From Streptomyces sp. NBC_01429 (GTDB taxonomy: Bacteria; Actinomycetota; Actinomycetes; Streptomycetales; Streptomycetaceae): DNA of 64,000 nt. The notes under the pieces were generated by a model that searched no databases, was not told the origin of the DNA, and worked only from the letters and a program-made list of their open reading frames with translations. Below are positions 8,545 through 17,743 of this stretch, one piece after another (the stretch's first letter is position 1; every line of letters begins with the position of its first letter). The stretch spans positions 6,165,501 to 6,229,500 of the forward strand of contig NZ_CP109599.1 in the NCBI RefSeq assembly GCF_036231945.1. Reading direction: 5' to 3'. The translations under genes were made by a program, and so were the position numbers.

Positions 8545-9529
8545 GCACGACCGGGACGGAGCAGGGCACGTGAGTACGGGCAGTACAGGCACGGGCAGTA
8601 CGAGCACGGGCGGTACGGGCGCAGGCGGTACGGGCACCACCAAGGAGAACGGCGACGCCGTCGAGGCGGCCATCCCCGAGCTGGTGATCATCTCCGGCAT
8701 GTCGGGCGCGGGCCGCAGCACCGCGGCCAAGTGCCTGGAGGACCTCGGCTGGTTCGTCGTGGACAACCTGCCGCCCGCGCTCATCCCCACCATGGTGGAG
8801 CTGGGCGCCCGCTCGCAGGGCAACGTGGCGCGGATCGCGGTCGTCGTGGACGTCCGTGGCCGGCGCTTCTTCGACAACCTCCGCGAATCCCTCGCCGACC
8901 TCGACGCCAAGGAGGTCACCCGGCGGATCGTCTTCCTGGAGTCCTCCGACGACGCGCTGGTCCGCCGCTTCGAATCCGTCCGCCGCCCGCACCCCCTCCA
9001 GGGCGACGGCCGGATCGTCGACGGCATCGAGGCGGAGCGCGATCTGCTGCGCGAGCTGCGCGGCGACGCCGACCTGGTGATCGACACCTCCGACCTCAAC
9101 GTCCACGAGCTGCGCAGCAAGATGGACGCCCAGTTCGCCGGCGACGAGAAGCCGGAGCTGCGGGCCACCGTCATGTCCTTCGGCTACAAGTACGGGCTGC
9201 CGGTCGACGCCGACCTGGTGGTGGACTGCCGCTTCCTGCCCAACCCGCACTGGGTCCCCGAGCTGCGCCCCTTCACCGGGCTCAACGAGGAGGTGGCCAC
9301 GTATGTCTTCAACCAGCCCGGCGCCAAGGAGTTCCTCGACCGCTACACCGAGCTGCTCCAGCTGATCGCCGCCGGCTACCGCCGCGAGGGCAAGCGCTAT
9401 GTGACCGTCGCCGTCGGCTGCACCGGCGGCAAGCACCGTTCCGTCGCGATGTCCGAGAAGATCGGCGCGCGCCTCGCCGCGGAGGGCGTCGAGACCGTGG
9501 TCGTCCACCGGGACCTGGGGCGCGAGTGA
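8537..9529 (+). CDS. rapZ: RapZ/YvcJ-family nucleotide-binding protein
   Basis: 330 residues. A P-loop ATP/GTP-binding N-domain has Walker A GMSGAGRST near residue 54; the conserved C-domain carries GCTGGKHRSV near 294. In E. coli RapZ is an RNA-binding adaptor controlling glmZ; in Gram-positives YvcJ's role is less clear. The first ~35 residues are a Gly/Thr/Ser low-complexity stretch from a degenerate GGCACGGGC-type repeat, so an internal start (for example GTG at 8569 or later) is possible. It overlaps uvrC by 8 bp and yvcK by 4 bp; this conserved neighbourhood with whiA supports the call. Confidence 0.93.
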   Translation: MTEHDRDGAGHVSTGSTGTGSTSTGGTGAGGTGTTKENGDAVEAAIPELVIISGMSGAGRSTAAKCLEDLGWFVVDNLPPALIPTMVELGARSQGNVARIAVVVDVRGRRFFDNLRESLADLDAKEVTRRIVFLESSDDALVRRFESVRRPHPLQGDGRIVDGIEAERDLLRELRGDADLVIDTSDLNVHELRSKMDAQFAGDEKPELRATVMSFGYKYGLPVDADLVVDCRFLPNPHWVPELRPFTGLNEEVATYVFNQPGAKEFLDRYTELLQLIAAGYRREGKRYVTVAVGCTGGKHRSVAMSEKIGARLAAEGVETVVVHRDLGRE

Positions 9530-10560
9530 CCGGACGGACCTTCCGTATGCGCCGACTGCGCCGGGGTGTCCCGACGCTGTCGGCGCGCGGGCGCGGCGCC
9601 CAGCCGAAGGTCGTCGCGCTCGGCGGGGGGATGGGCCTGTCGGCCTCCCTCGCCGCGCTCCGCCGGATCACCGGCGATCTCACCGCGGTCGTCACCGTCG
9701 CGGACGACGGCGGCTCCAGCGGCCGGCTCCGGGAGGAGCTGGGCGTCCTGCCGCCCGGCGATCTCCGCAAGGCCCTCGCCGCGCTCTGCGGGGACGACGA
9801 CTGGGGCCAGACCTGGGCACGGGTCATCCAGCACCGCTTCCAGTCCCAGGGCGACCTGCACGAGCACGCGGTCGGCAATCTGCTGATCGTCGCCCTCTGG
9901 GAGCAGCTCGGCGACCATGTCCAGGCCCTCGACCTGGTCGGCAAGCTCCTCGGCGCGCACGGCCGGGTGCTGCCCATGTCCGCCGTCCCGCTGGAGCTGC
10001 AGGCGCTCGTACGGGGGCACGACCCGGCCCTCCCCGACCGGATCGACACCGTACGCGGCCAGGCGACCGTCGCGCTCACCCGCGGCGAGGTGCAGTCCGT
10101 CCATCTGGTGCCGCAGGATCCCCCGGCCGTCCCCGAAGCGGTCGCCGCCGTCATGGACGCCGACTGGGTGGTGCTCGGCCCCGGCTCCTGGTTCTCCTCC
10201 GTGATCCCACATCTGCTGGTGCCCGAGCTGCTCGACGCGCTCGTCGAGACCAAGGCCCGACGCGTCCTCTCGCTGAACCTCGCTCCGCAACCCGGTGAAA
10301 CCGATGGCTTCTCACCGCAGCGTCATTTGGAGGTTTTGGGGCGACACGCCCCTAAACTCGCCTTGGACGTGGTGCTGGCCGACGAGGCCGCCGTGCCTGA
10401 CTGCGAATCTCTCTCCGATGCCGCGAAGCGGTTCGGTGCCGCGGTCGAGCTGGCGCCGGTGGCAGCGCCCGACAGTTCGCCGGTCCATGATCCCGAGCTG
10501 TTGGCAGCCGCGTACGACCGTATTTTTCGGATGCATGGAAGGATCGGCCCATGGCGATGA
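9526..10560 (+). CDS. yvcK: YvcK/CofD-like protein, putative gluconeogenesis factor
   Basis: 344 residues starting at GTG 9526, inside the last codons of rapZ. The nucleotide-sugar-binding Rossmann region reads VVALGGGMGLSASLAALRRI, then TVADDGGSSGRLREELG and the conserved GDLRKALAAL. VLGPGSWFSSVIPHL marks the CofD-like core. YvcK proteins support growth on gluconeogenic carbon and cell-wall precursor supply in Firmicutes and mycobacteria, and bind UDP-sugars. It lies between rapZ and whiA, the order conserved across Gram-positives, and is translationally coupled to both. Confidence 0.93.
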   Translation: MTGRTFRMRRLRRGVPTLSARGRGAQPKVVALGGGMGLSASLAALRRITGDLTAVVTVADDGGSSGRLREELGVLPPGDLRKALAALCGDDDWGQTWARVIQHRFQSQGDLHEHAVGNLLIVALWEQLGDHVQALDLVGKLLGAHGRVLPMSAVPLELQALVRGHDPALPDRIDTVRGQATVALTRGEVQSVHLVPQDPPAVPEAVAAVMDADWVVLGPGSWFSSVIPHLLVPELLDALVETKARRVLSLNLAPQPGETDGFSPQRHLEVLGRHAPKLALDVVLADEAAVPDCESLSDAAKRFGAAVELAPVAAPDSSPVHDPELLAAAYDRIFRMHGRIGPWR

Positions 10561-11540
10561 CGCCAGCGGTGAAGGACGAGATCGCCCGCCTCCCCGTCAC
10601 CCGGACGTGTTGCAGGAAGGCGGAGGTTTCGGCGATCCTTCGGTTCGCGGGCGGGCTGCACCTGGTGAGCGGCCGCATCGTGATCGAAGCGGAGCTGGAC
10701 ACCAGCATCGCCGCGCGCCGACTGCGCAAGGACATCCTGGAGATCTTCGGGCACAACTCGGAGCTGGTGGTGATGGCCCCCGGCGGGCTGCGCCGCGGCA
10801 GCCGTTACGTCGTTCGGGTGATCACCGGCGGTGATCAGCTGGCGCGGCAGACCGGTCTGGTGGACGGCAGGGGGCGCCCGATCCGCGGGCTTCCCCCACA
10901 GGTCGTCTCCGGCGCCACCTGTGACGCGGAGGCCGCCTGGCGCGGCGCGTTCCTGTCGCACGGATCGCTCACCGAGCCGGGCCGCTCCTCCTCCCTGGAG
11001 GTGACCTGCCCGGGTCCCGAGGCCGCCCTCGCGCTGGTCGGCGCGGCCCGCAGACTCCAGATCGCCGCCAAGGCCCGCGAAGTGCGCGGGGTGGACCGCG
11101 TGGTCGTACGGGACGGGGACGCGATCGGCGCGCTGCTGACCCGGCTCGGGGCGCACGAATCGGTGCTGGCCTGGGAGGAGCGGCGGATGCGCCGCGAGGT
11201 CCGCGCCACGGCCAACCGGCTGGCCAACTTCGACGACGCGAATCTGCGCCGGTCCGCCCGCGCGGCGGTCGCCGCCGGAGCCCGGGTGCAGCGCGCGCTG
11301 GAGATCCTGGCCGAGGAGGTGCCCGAGCACCTGGCCGCAGCCGGCCGGCTGCGGATGGAGCACAAGCAGGCGTCCCTGGAGGAGCTGGGCGCGCTCGCCG
11401 ACCCGCCGCTGACCAAGGACGCGGTCGCCGGACGGATCAGGCGGCTGCTGGCCATGGCCGACAAGCGGGCCCAGGACCTGGGGATTCCGGGCACGGAGTC
11501 CAACCTCAGCGAGGAGCTGGCCGACGGCCTCGTCGGCTGA
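10551..11540 (+). CDS. whiA: Sporulation transcription factor WhiA
   Basis: 329 residues. The N-terminal LAGLIDADG-homing-endonuclease-like domain begins TPAVKDEIARLPVTRTCCRK and has lost nuclease residues in this family. The C-terminal HTH reads ASLEELGALADPPLTKDAVAGRIRRL in two steps. In Streptomyces WhiA acts with WhiB to switch aerial hyphae from growth to septation. ATG 10551 lies within the end of yvcK (10-bp overlap). It is the last gene of the block. Confidence 0.97.
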   Translation: MAMTPAVKDEIARLPVTRTCCRKAEVSAILRFAGGLHLVSGRIVIEAELDTSIAARRLRKDILEIFGHNSELVVMAPGGLRRGSRYVVRVITGGDQLARQTGLVDGRGRPIRGLPPQVVSGATCDAEAAWRGAFLSHGSLTEPGRSSSLEVTCPGPEAALALVGAARRLQIAAKAREVRGVDRVVVRDGDAIGALLTRLGAHESVLAWEERRMRREVRATANRLANFDDANLRRSARAAVAAGARVQRALEILAEEVPEHLAAAGRLRMEHKQASLEELGALADPPLTKDAVAGRIRRLLAMADKRAQDLGIPGTESNLSEELADGLVG

Positions 11541-11857
11541 CGCCGCACCGGCCGGGCCGCACCGCGCGGATCCGGCCGGGGCGCCCGTACGCACGCCGTC
11601 GCGATGCCCGTACGGGCCCGGCGCGTACGCCCGTACGGATCCGCGCGCACCCGTGCGGACCTCGGTTCGGGCGCGGTGCGCGGCGCCGCCGGGTCTGTCC
11701 GTACTCGCCGGTAATGGCGGGTGCGGGCGGGCGCCGGCTCCGGGGGCCACTCGATGTCACCGCGCGGCCCGTGGAGAGGTAGGGTCATAAGCGGTCGGGG
11801 ACATCCCATACAACTCGCCGGCGTCGAAACCCGGCGTACCAACGAGGAGATCGGTTC
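11541..11857. other. Intergenic region whiA-gap: hairpin, CGTACG-rich stretch, gap promoter
   Basis: 317 bp without a supported gene. CCGGCCGG arms at 11548-11555 and 11572-11579 make a probable whiA terminator. Positions 11580-11660 are packed with GTAC/CGTACG motifs, including the palindrome GCCCGTACGGGC. A -10-like TAGGGT lies about 80 bp before gap, and a GAGGAG RBS precedes its GTG start. No regulator site is recognised with confidence. Confidence 0.5.
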
Positions 11858-12862
<1,005 letters not shown>

Positions 12863-12893
12863 TTCAGGGCCGGTAGGCACCTCGACATGAGCG

Positions 12894-12947
12894 ACAGGGC
12901 TCGGGCGGCGCACTGGACATGTTCCAGCGGCGCGGTCCGAGCCCTGT
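12894..12947 (+). promoter_or_regulatory. Long intercistronic hairpin between gap and pgk
   Basis: Perfect 11-bp outer arms ACAGGGCTCGG (12894-12904) and CCGAGCCCTGT (12937-12947) enclose a second short stem CTGGA/TCCAG with loop CATGT. There is no T-run after it and pgk follows within 40 bp. It could be a partial terminator, an RNase-protecting stem or a processing site setting gap:pgk ratios. Confidence 0.7.
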
Positions 12948-12984
12948 TGGCCTGTCCAGACATCCCCAAGGAGTCCAGCAGCAG

Positions 12985-14196
12985 ATGAAGACGATCGACG
13001 AACTTCTCACCGACGGGGTCGCGGGCAAGCGCGTACTCGTCCGCGCCGACCTCAACGTGCCGCTCGACGGCACCACCATCACCGACGACGGCCGGATCCG
13101 CGCCGTCGCGCCGACCATCGCCAAGCTGGCCGAGGCCGGCGCGCGCGTCGTCGTCGCCTCGCACCTGGGCCGCCCCAAGGGCGCGCCCGACCCCGCTTTC
13201 TCGCTCGCCCCCGCCGCCGCGCGCCTCGGTGAACTCCTCGGCGCGCCCGTGGCGTTCGCGACCGACACGGTCGGCGAGTCCGCCAGGGCGAGCGTCGCGG
13301 CCCTCGCCGACGGCGAGGTCGCCGTCATCGAGAACCTCCGCTTCAACGCGGGCGAGACCTCGAAGGACGACGCCGAGCGCGGCGCCTTCGCCGACGAACT
13401 GGCCGGGCTGGCCGATCTGTACGTGGGTGACGGCTTCGGCGCCGTACACCGCAAGCACGCCTCGGTCTTCGACCTGCCCGCCCGGCTGCCGCACGCGGCC
13501 GGCTATCTGATCGCCACCGAGGTCGGTGTCCTCAAGAAGCTCACCGACGACGTGAAGCGGCCGTACGCGGTCGTTCTCGGCGGTGCCAAGGTCTCCGACA
13601 AGCTCGCCGTGATCGACCACCTGCTGGAGAGGGCCGACCGCATCCTGGTCGGCGGCGGCATGGTCTTCACCTTCCTCAAGGCGCAGGGCCACGAGATCGG
13701 CTCCTCGCTCGTCCAGGAGGACCAGATCCCGGCCGTCCAGGAGTACCTGACGCGGGCGAAGGAGCGCGGCGTGGAGTTCGTGCTCCCCGTCGACGTCCTG
13801 GTCGCCGCCGAGTTCCCCGACCTCAAGACCAAGGCGCCCGCCCACCCCGAGACGGTGGCCGCCGACGCCATTCCCGCCGGACGGATGGGCCTGGACATCG
13901 GCCCCGAGACCGGCCGGCTCTACGCCTCGAAGCTCGCCGACGCGGCCACCGTCTTCTGGAACGGCCCGATGGGCGTCTTCGAGCACCCCGACTACGCCGA
14001 GGGCACCCGCGCCGTCGCCCAGGCGCTCGTCGACTCCCCGGGCTTCTCGGTGGTCGGCGGTGGCGACTCCGCCGCCGCCGTCCGCATTCTCGGCTTCGAC
14101 GAGAACGCATTCGGCCATATCTCGACCGGTGGCGGCGCGAGCCTCGAATACCTCGAAGGCAAGACGCTTCCCGGCCTCGCCGCACTGGAGGACTGA
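12985..14196 (+). CDS. pgk: Phosphoglycerate kinase
   Basis: Transfers phosphate from 1,3-bisphosphoglycerate to ADP. 403 residues. Substrate-binding motif VLVRADLNVPLDG is at about residues 17-29; the conserved HLGRPKG is near 63; the nucleotide-domain motifs are GGAKVSDKL (about 200), WNGPMGVFE (about 327) and GGGDSAAAV (about 355). The ATG at 12985, with AAGGAG 12 bp upstream, gives the family N-terminus (MKTIDELL); longer upstream ORF readings are unsupported. 7 bp separate it from tpiA. Confidence 0.97.
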   Translation: MKTIDELLTDGVAGKRVLVRADLNVPLDGTTITDDGRIRAVAPTIAKLAEAGARVVVASHLGRPKGAPDPAFSLAPAAARLGELLGAPVAFATDTVGESARASVAALADGEVAVIENLRFNAGETSKDDAERGAFADELAGLADLYVGDGFGAVHRKHASVFDLPARLPHAAGYLIATEVGVLKKLTDDVKRPYAVVLGGAKVSDKLAVIDHLLERADRILVGGGMVFTFLKAQGHEIGSSLVQEDQIPAVQEYLTRAKERGVEFVLPVDVLVAAEFPDLKTKAPAHPETVAADAIPAGRMGLDIGPETGRLYASKLADAATVFWNGPMGVFEHPDYAEGTRAVAQALVDSPGFSVVGGGDSAAAVRILGFDENAFGHISTGGGASLEYLEGKTLPGLAALED

Positions 14197-14203
14197 ACTC
14201 TTC

Positions 14204-14998
14204 ATGACCGCTTCCACCGAAAAGACCGGCCGCACCCCGCTGATGGCGGGCAACTGGAAGATGAACCTCAACCATCTTGAGGCCATCGCGCACACCCAGA
14301 AGCTCGCCTTCGCGCTGTCGGACAAGGACTACGACGCCGTCGAGGTCGCCGTCCTGGCGCCCTTCACCGACCTGCGGTCCGTACAGACCCTGGTCGACGG
14401 CGACAAGCTCAAGATCAAGTACGGCGCCCAGGACATCTCGGCGTACGACTCCGGCGCGTACACGGGTGAGATCTCCGGCCCGATGCTCGCCAAGCTCAAG
14501 TGCGCCTATGTCGCCGTCGGGCACTCCGAGCGCCGGCAGTACCACGCCGAGTCGGACGAGGTCTGCAACGCCAAGGTGAAGGCCGCCTTCAAGCACGGTC
14601 TGACCCCGATCCTCTGTGTCGGCGAGGGACTCGACGTCCGCAAGGCCGGACAGCAGGTGCCGCACACGCTCGCCCAGCTGGACGGCGGCCTCAAGGACAT
14701 TCCCGCCGACCAGGCCGCGACCGTCGTGATCGCGTACGAGCCGGTGTGGGCGATCGGCACCGGCGAGGTCGCCACCCCCGAGGACGCCCAGGAGGTGTGC
14801 GCGGCGATTCGCGCGCGGCTCGCCGAGCTGTACTCGCAGGAGCTGGCCGACGGGGTCCGCATCCAGTACGGCGGCTCGGTCAAGTCCGGGAATGTCGCCG
14901 CGATCATGGCGCAGCCCGATGTGGACGGCGCTCTGGTCGGCGGGGCGGCGCTGGACGCCGACGAGTTCGTCAAGATCGTCAGGTTCCGCGACCAGTAA
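14204..14998 (+). CDS. tpiA: Triosephosphate isomerase
   Basis: Interconverts dihydroxyacetone phosphate and glyceraldehyde-3-phosphate. 264 residues, one TIM barrel. Catalytic residues are all visible: Lys in AGNWKMN (residue 19), electrophilic His in VGHSERR (about 107) and the base Glu in AYEPVWAIGTG (about 179). The phosphate loop is IQYGGSVKSGN. Start ATG 14204, 7 bp after pgk, with the GGAGG inside the pgk end. Downstream lies the structured element described separately. Confidence 0.97.
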   Translation: MTASTEKTGRTPLMAGNWKMNLNHLEAIAHTQKLAFALSDKDYDAVEVAVLAPFTDLRSVQTLVDGDKLKIKYGAQDISAYDSGAYTGEISGPMLAKLKCAYVAVGHSERRQYHAESDEVCNAKVKAAFKHGLTPILCVGEGLDVRKAGQQVPHTLAQLDGGLKDIPADQAATVVIAYEPVWAIGTGEVATPEDAQEVCAAIRARLAELYSQELADGVRIQYGGSVKSGNVAAIMAQPDVDGALVGGAALDADEFVKIVRFRDQ

Positions 14999-15030
14999 GT
15001 ATGCGGTAGCACGGATCCGTCGTACCCTGG

Positions 15031-15103
15031 CGGGGGCCGAGAACGCTCAACCGAGTATGCGGAGCGCGACTCCGTGTATTCGGGGCAGGCGCATCGGCCC
15101 CCG
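15031..15103 (+). terminator. Two-tier structured element after tpiA, terminator or structured RNA
   Basis: Outer arms CGGGGGCCGA (15031-15040) and TCGGCCCCCG (15094-15103) pair perfectly over 10 bp. Inside, 15051-15064 pairs with 15070-15083 over 14 bp (including G-U pairs) with loop CGCGA, leaving two ~10-nt internal strands. TTATCCGTTTTC follows. A terminator for gap-pgk-tpiA is the simple reading, but the nested architecture is more elaborate than needed and lies only 60 bp upstream of secG, so a leader RNA of secG is an alternative. Confidence 0.65.
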
Positions 15104-15162
15104 TTATCCGTTTTCAGTCCTGTCAGTTCTTGGCCTGTCAGTCCGAGGAAGTTGGTCCAGCC

Positions 15163-15399
15163 GTGGTTATGGGGTTCTCGATCGCCCTCATCATCTTCAG
15201 CCTGCTGCTGATGCTGCTGGTGCTGATGCACAAGGGAAAGGGCGGCGGCCTCTCCGACATGTTCGGTGGCGGAATGCAGTCGTCGGTGGGTGGTTCCTCG
15301 GTCGCCGAGCGTAACCTCGACCGCATCACCGTTGTTGTCGGTCTGCTGTGGTTCGCGTGCATTGTCGTGCTGGGTCTGCTGATGAAGCTGGACAGCTGA
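15163..15399 (+). CDS. secG: Protein translocase subunit SecG
   Basis: Small accessory subunit of the SecYEG channel, 78 residues from GTG 15163 (ATG at 15169 is also possible). Two transmembrane helices (GFSIALIIFSLLLMLLVLM and ITVVVGLLWFACIVVLGLLM) flank the conserved cytosolic loop HKGKGGGLSDMFGGG. The tpiA-secG linkage is conserved in actinobacteria. GAGGA lies about 14 bp upstream of the GTG, a rather long spacing. Confidence 0.95.
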   Translation: MVMGFSIALIIFSLLLMLLVLMHKGKGGGLSDMFGGGMQSSVGGSSVAERNLDRITVVVGLLWFACIVVLGLLMKLDS

Positions 15400-15573
15400 G
15401 CAGAGGTACGGTACGACGTCGCGGGCGCGGCCTATCATGGGGTTCCGCGCCGGGCGTCGGGGGAGTAACTCCCTTCACTGCAAGCGCGTTGGGCCTTACG
15501 TAGACTCTGGCCAGCCCGGCAGCGGAGCTGCCTACCGATGCATTGCGGCACCATCACGCAGGGAGTTACGACC

Positions 15574-15909
15574 GTGGCAAGTGGCAACGCGATCCGGGGA
15601 AGCCGGGTCGGAGCGGGGCCGATGGGTGAGGCCGAGCGCGGCGAGTCAGCGCCCCGCCTGCGCATCTCCTTCTGGTGCTCCAACAGGCACGAGACGGTGC
15701 CGAGCTTCGCCAGCGACGCGCAGGTTCCGGAGACGTGGGACTGCCCGCGCTGCGGCTTCCCGGCAGGCCAGGACCGGGACAATCCGCCGGACCCGCCCCG
15801 CACCGAGCCGTACAAGACGCATCTCGCGTATGTACGGGAGCGGCGCAGCGACGCGGACGGCGAGGCGATCCTCGCCGAAGCCCTGGCCAAGCTTCGCGGC
15901 GAATTCTAG
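15574..15909 (+). CDS. rbpA: RbpA-family RNA polymerase-binding protein
   Basis: RbpA stabilises the principal sigma factor-RNA polymerase complex in actinobacteria. 111 residues from GTG 15574, with GGGAG 8 bp upstream. The N-terminus AIRGSRVG matches the RbpA tail; the zinc-type core is WCSNRHETVPSF followed by TWDCPRCG (C-x3-H and C-x2-C); the C-terminal sigma-interaction region reads PPRTEPYKTHLAYVRERRS. It diverges from the better-known Streptomyces RbpA (no HWDMLMERR), so it may be the second paralogue (RbpB-like) found in streptomycetes. Confidence 0.85.
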   Translation: MASGNAIRGSRVGAGPMGEAERGESAPRLRISFWCSNRHETVPSFASDAQVPETWDCPRCGFPAGQDRDNPPDPPRTEPYKTHLAYVRERRSDADGEAILAEALAKLRGEF

Positions 15910-15942
15910 CCAATTCGTTTTCCACGCATTCCCGCCTTTCTT

Positions 15943-15973
15943 CCGGCCGGGCACCCCAGAGGTGTCCGGCCGG
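15943..15973 (+). terminator. Terminator of the RbpA-family gene
   Basis: A 13-bp stem (15943-15955 with 15961-15973, one G-U pair) with loop CCAGA, 34 bp after the stop codon. No T-tract follows. Confidence 0.75.
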
Positions 15974-16086
15974 AATGCTGCGCGTGCCTTGCACTTGTCC
16001 GCGTCTCGTACAGCCGTCTGATCAATTAGGTTGGGACGACAGCGGGGCATGTCTGCAAGCACGAGAAGAAGTGGGCTGATGTCCGA

Positions 16087-17739
16087 ATGAACGCAGAGGG
16101 ACGCACGAAGCTCAACCGGCTGCCCGAGTGGAGCGCGCTGGGCAAGCACCGGGAGCAGCTGGGCGGGACGGGGCTGCGGGAGCTGTTCGCCGCCGACCCG
16201 GCACGCGGCACCGGTTACACCCTTCGGGTGGGCGATCTGCATCTGGACTACTCCAAGCAGCTGGTGACCGACGAGACGCTGGCGCTGCTGCGCGAGCTGG
16301 CCGTCGCCACCGGAGTGGCGGAGCTGCGGGACGCGATGTTCCGCGGGGACAAGATCAACACGACCGAGGACCGCGCGGTGCTGCACACCGCGCTGCGCGC
16401 CCCCCGGGACGCCGTGATCGAGGTCGACGGTCAGAACGTCGTACCGGCGGTGCACGCCGTTCTCGACAAGATGAGCGCCTTCGCCGAGCGGATCAGGTCC
16501 GGCGAGTGGACCGGTCACACCGGCCGGCCCATCAAGAACATCGTCAATGTCGGCATCGGCGGCTCCGACCTCGGTCCCGCGATGGCCTACGAGGCGCTGC
16601 GCTCCTTCACCGACCGCGAGCTGACGGTCCGCTTCGTCTCCAACGTCGACGGCGCCGACCTGCACGAGGCGGTCCGGGACCTGGACCCGGCCGAGACGCT
16701 GTTCATCATCGCGTCGAAGACCTTCACCACCATCGAGACCATCACCAACGCCACCTCCGCGCGCGACTGGCTGCTGACCGGCCTGCGCGCCGACCAGAGC
16801 GCCGTCGCCAAGCACTTCGTGGCGCTCTCCACGAACGCCGAGAAGGTCTCCGGCTTCGGCATCGACACCGCGAACATGTTCGAGTTCTGGGACTGGGTCG
16901 GCGGGCGCTACTCGTACGACTCGGCCATCGGGCTCTCCCTGATGATCGCGATCGGCCCCGACCGGTTCCGCGAGATGCTCGACGGCTTCCACCTCGTGGA
17001 CGAGCACTTCCGCACCGCGCCGCCCGAGGAGAACGCTCCGCTGCTGCTCGGGCTGCTCGGCGTCTGGTACGGGGCGTTCTTCGACGCCCAGTCGCACGCG
17101 GTCCTGCCGTACAGCCACTATCTGTCGAAGTTCACCGCGTACCTCCAGCAGCTGGACATGGAGTCGAACGGCAAGTCGGTGGACCGGGACGGCGACCCGG
17201 TGGAGTGGCAGACCGGCCCCGTCGTCTGGGGCACGCCCGGCACCAACGGCCAGCACGCGTACTACCAGCTGATCCACCAGGGCACGAAGGTCATCCCGGC
17301 CGACTTCATCGGCTTCGCCCGGCCCGTCGATGATCTGCTGCCCGGTCTGGTCGCCCAGCACGACCTGCTGATGGCCAACTTCTTCGCGCAGACGCAGGCG
17401 CTCGCCTTCGGCAAGACGCCCGAGGAGGTACGGGCGGAGGGCGTGCCCGAGGAGCTGGTGCCGCACAAGACGTTCCAGGGCGACCACCCGACCACCACCA
17501 TCCTCGCCGAGTCCCTCACCCCGTCCGTGCTGGGCCAGCTGATCGCGCTGTACGAGCACAAGGTGTTCGTCCAGGGCGCCGTCTGGAACATCGACTCCTT
17601 CGACCAGTGGGGCGTCGAGCTGGGCAAGGTCCTCGCCAAGAAGATCGAGCCCGTGCTCACCGGGAACGCGCGGGGCGACGGGCTGGACACCTCGACGGCG
17701 GCGCTCGTCGCCACGTACCGCTCGCTGCGCGGTCGCTGA
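16087..17739 (+). CDS. pgi: Glucose-6-phosphate isomerase
   Basis: Interconverts glucose-6-phosphate and fructose-6-phosphate, the branch between glycolysis and the pentose-phosphate genes downstream in this window. 550 residues, the long bacterial form. Motifs: VNVGIGGSDLGPAM (about residue 152), SKTFTTIETITNA (about 205), the active-site Glu region GGRYSYDSAIGLSL (about 270), HQGTKVIP and the C-terminal signature GAVWNIDSFDQWGVELGK with catalytic Lys. ATG 16087 is the start giving the family N-terminus; the RBS is weak. Confidence 0.97.
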   Translation: MNAEGRTKLNRLPEWSALGKHREQLGGTGLRELFAADPARGTGYTLRVGDLHLDYSKQLVTDETLALLRELAVATGVAELRDAMFRGDKINTTEDRAVLHTALRAPRDAVIEVDGQNVVPAVHAVLDKMSAFAERIRSGEWTGHTGRPIKNIVNVGIGGSDLGPAMAYEALRSFTDRELTVRFVSNVDGADLHEAVRDLDPAETLFIIASKTFTTIETITNATSARDWLLTGLRADQSAVAKHFVALSTNAEKVSGFGIDTANMFEFWDWVGGRYSYDSAIGLSLMIAIGPDRFREMLDGFHLVDEHFRTAPPEENAPLLLGLLGVWYGAFFDAQSHAVLPYSHYLSKFTAYLQQLDMESNGKSVDRDGDPVEWQTGPVVWGTPGTNGQHAYYQLIHQGTKVIPADFIGFARPVDDLLPGLVAQHDLLMANFFAQTQALAFGKTPEEVRAEGVPEELVPHKTFQGDHPTTTILAESLTPSVLGQLIALYEHKVFVQGAVWNIDSFDQWGVELGKVLAKKIEPVLTGNARGDGLDTSTAALVATYRSLRGR

Positions 17740-17743
17740 GCAG

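Noticed and set aside
15031..15103. tRNA-like or cloverleaf gene between tpiA and secG
   Set aside because: Stems are strong, but there is no T-loop GTTCGA, no anticodon arm of correct size and no CCA context.
15461..15486. SigR-type promoter (GGAAT-N18-GTT) for the RbpA-family gene
   Set aside because: The closest match, GGAGT to GTT, has a 21-bp spacer and a mismatched -35; GGGAG-taa-CTCCC there is just a short dyad.
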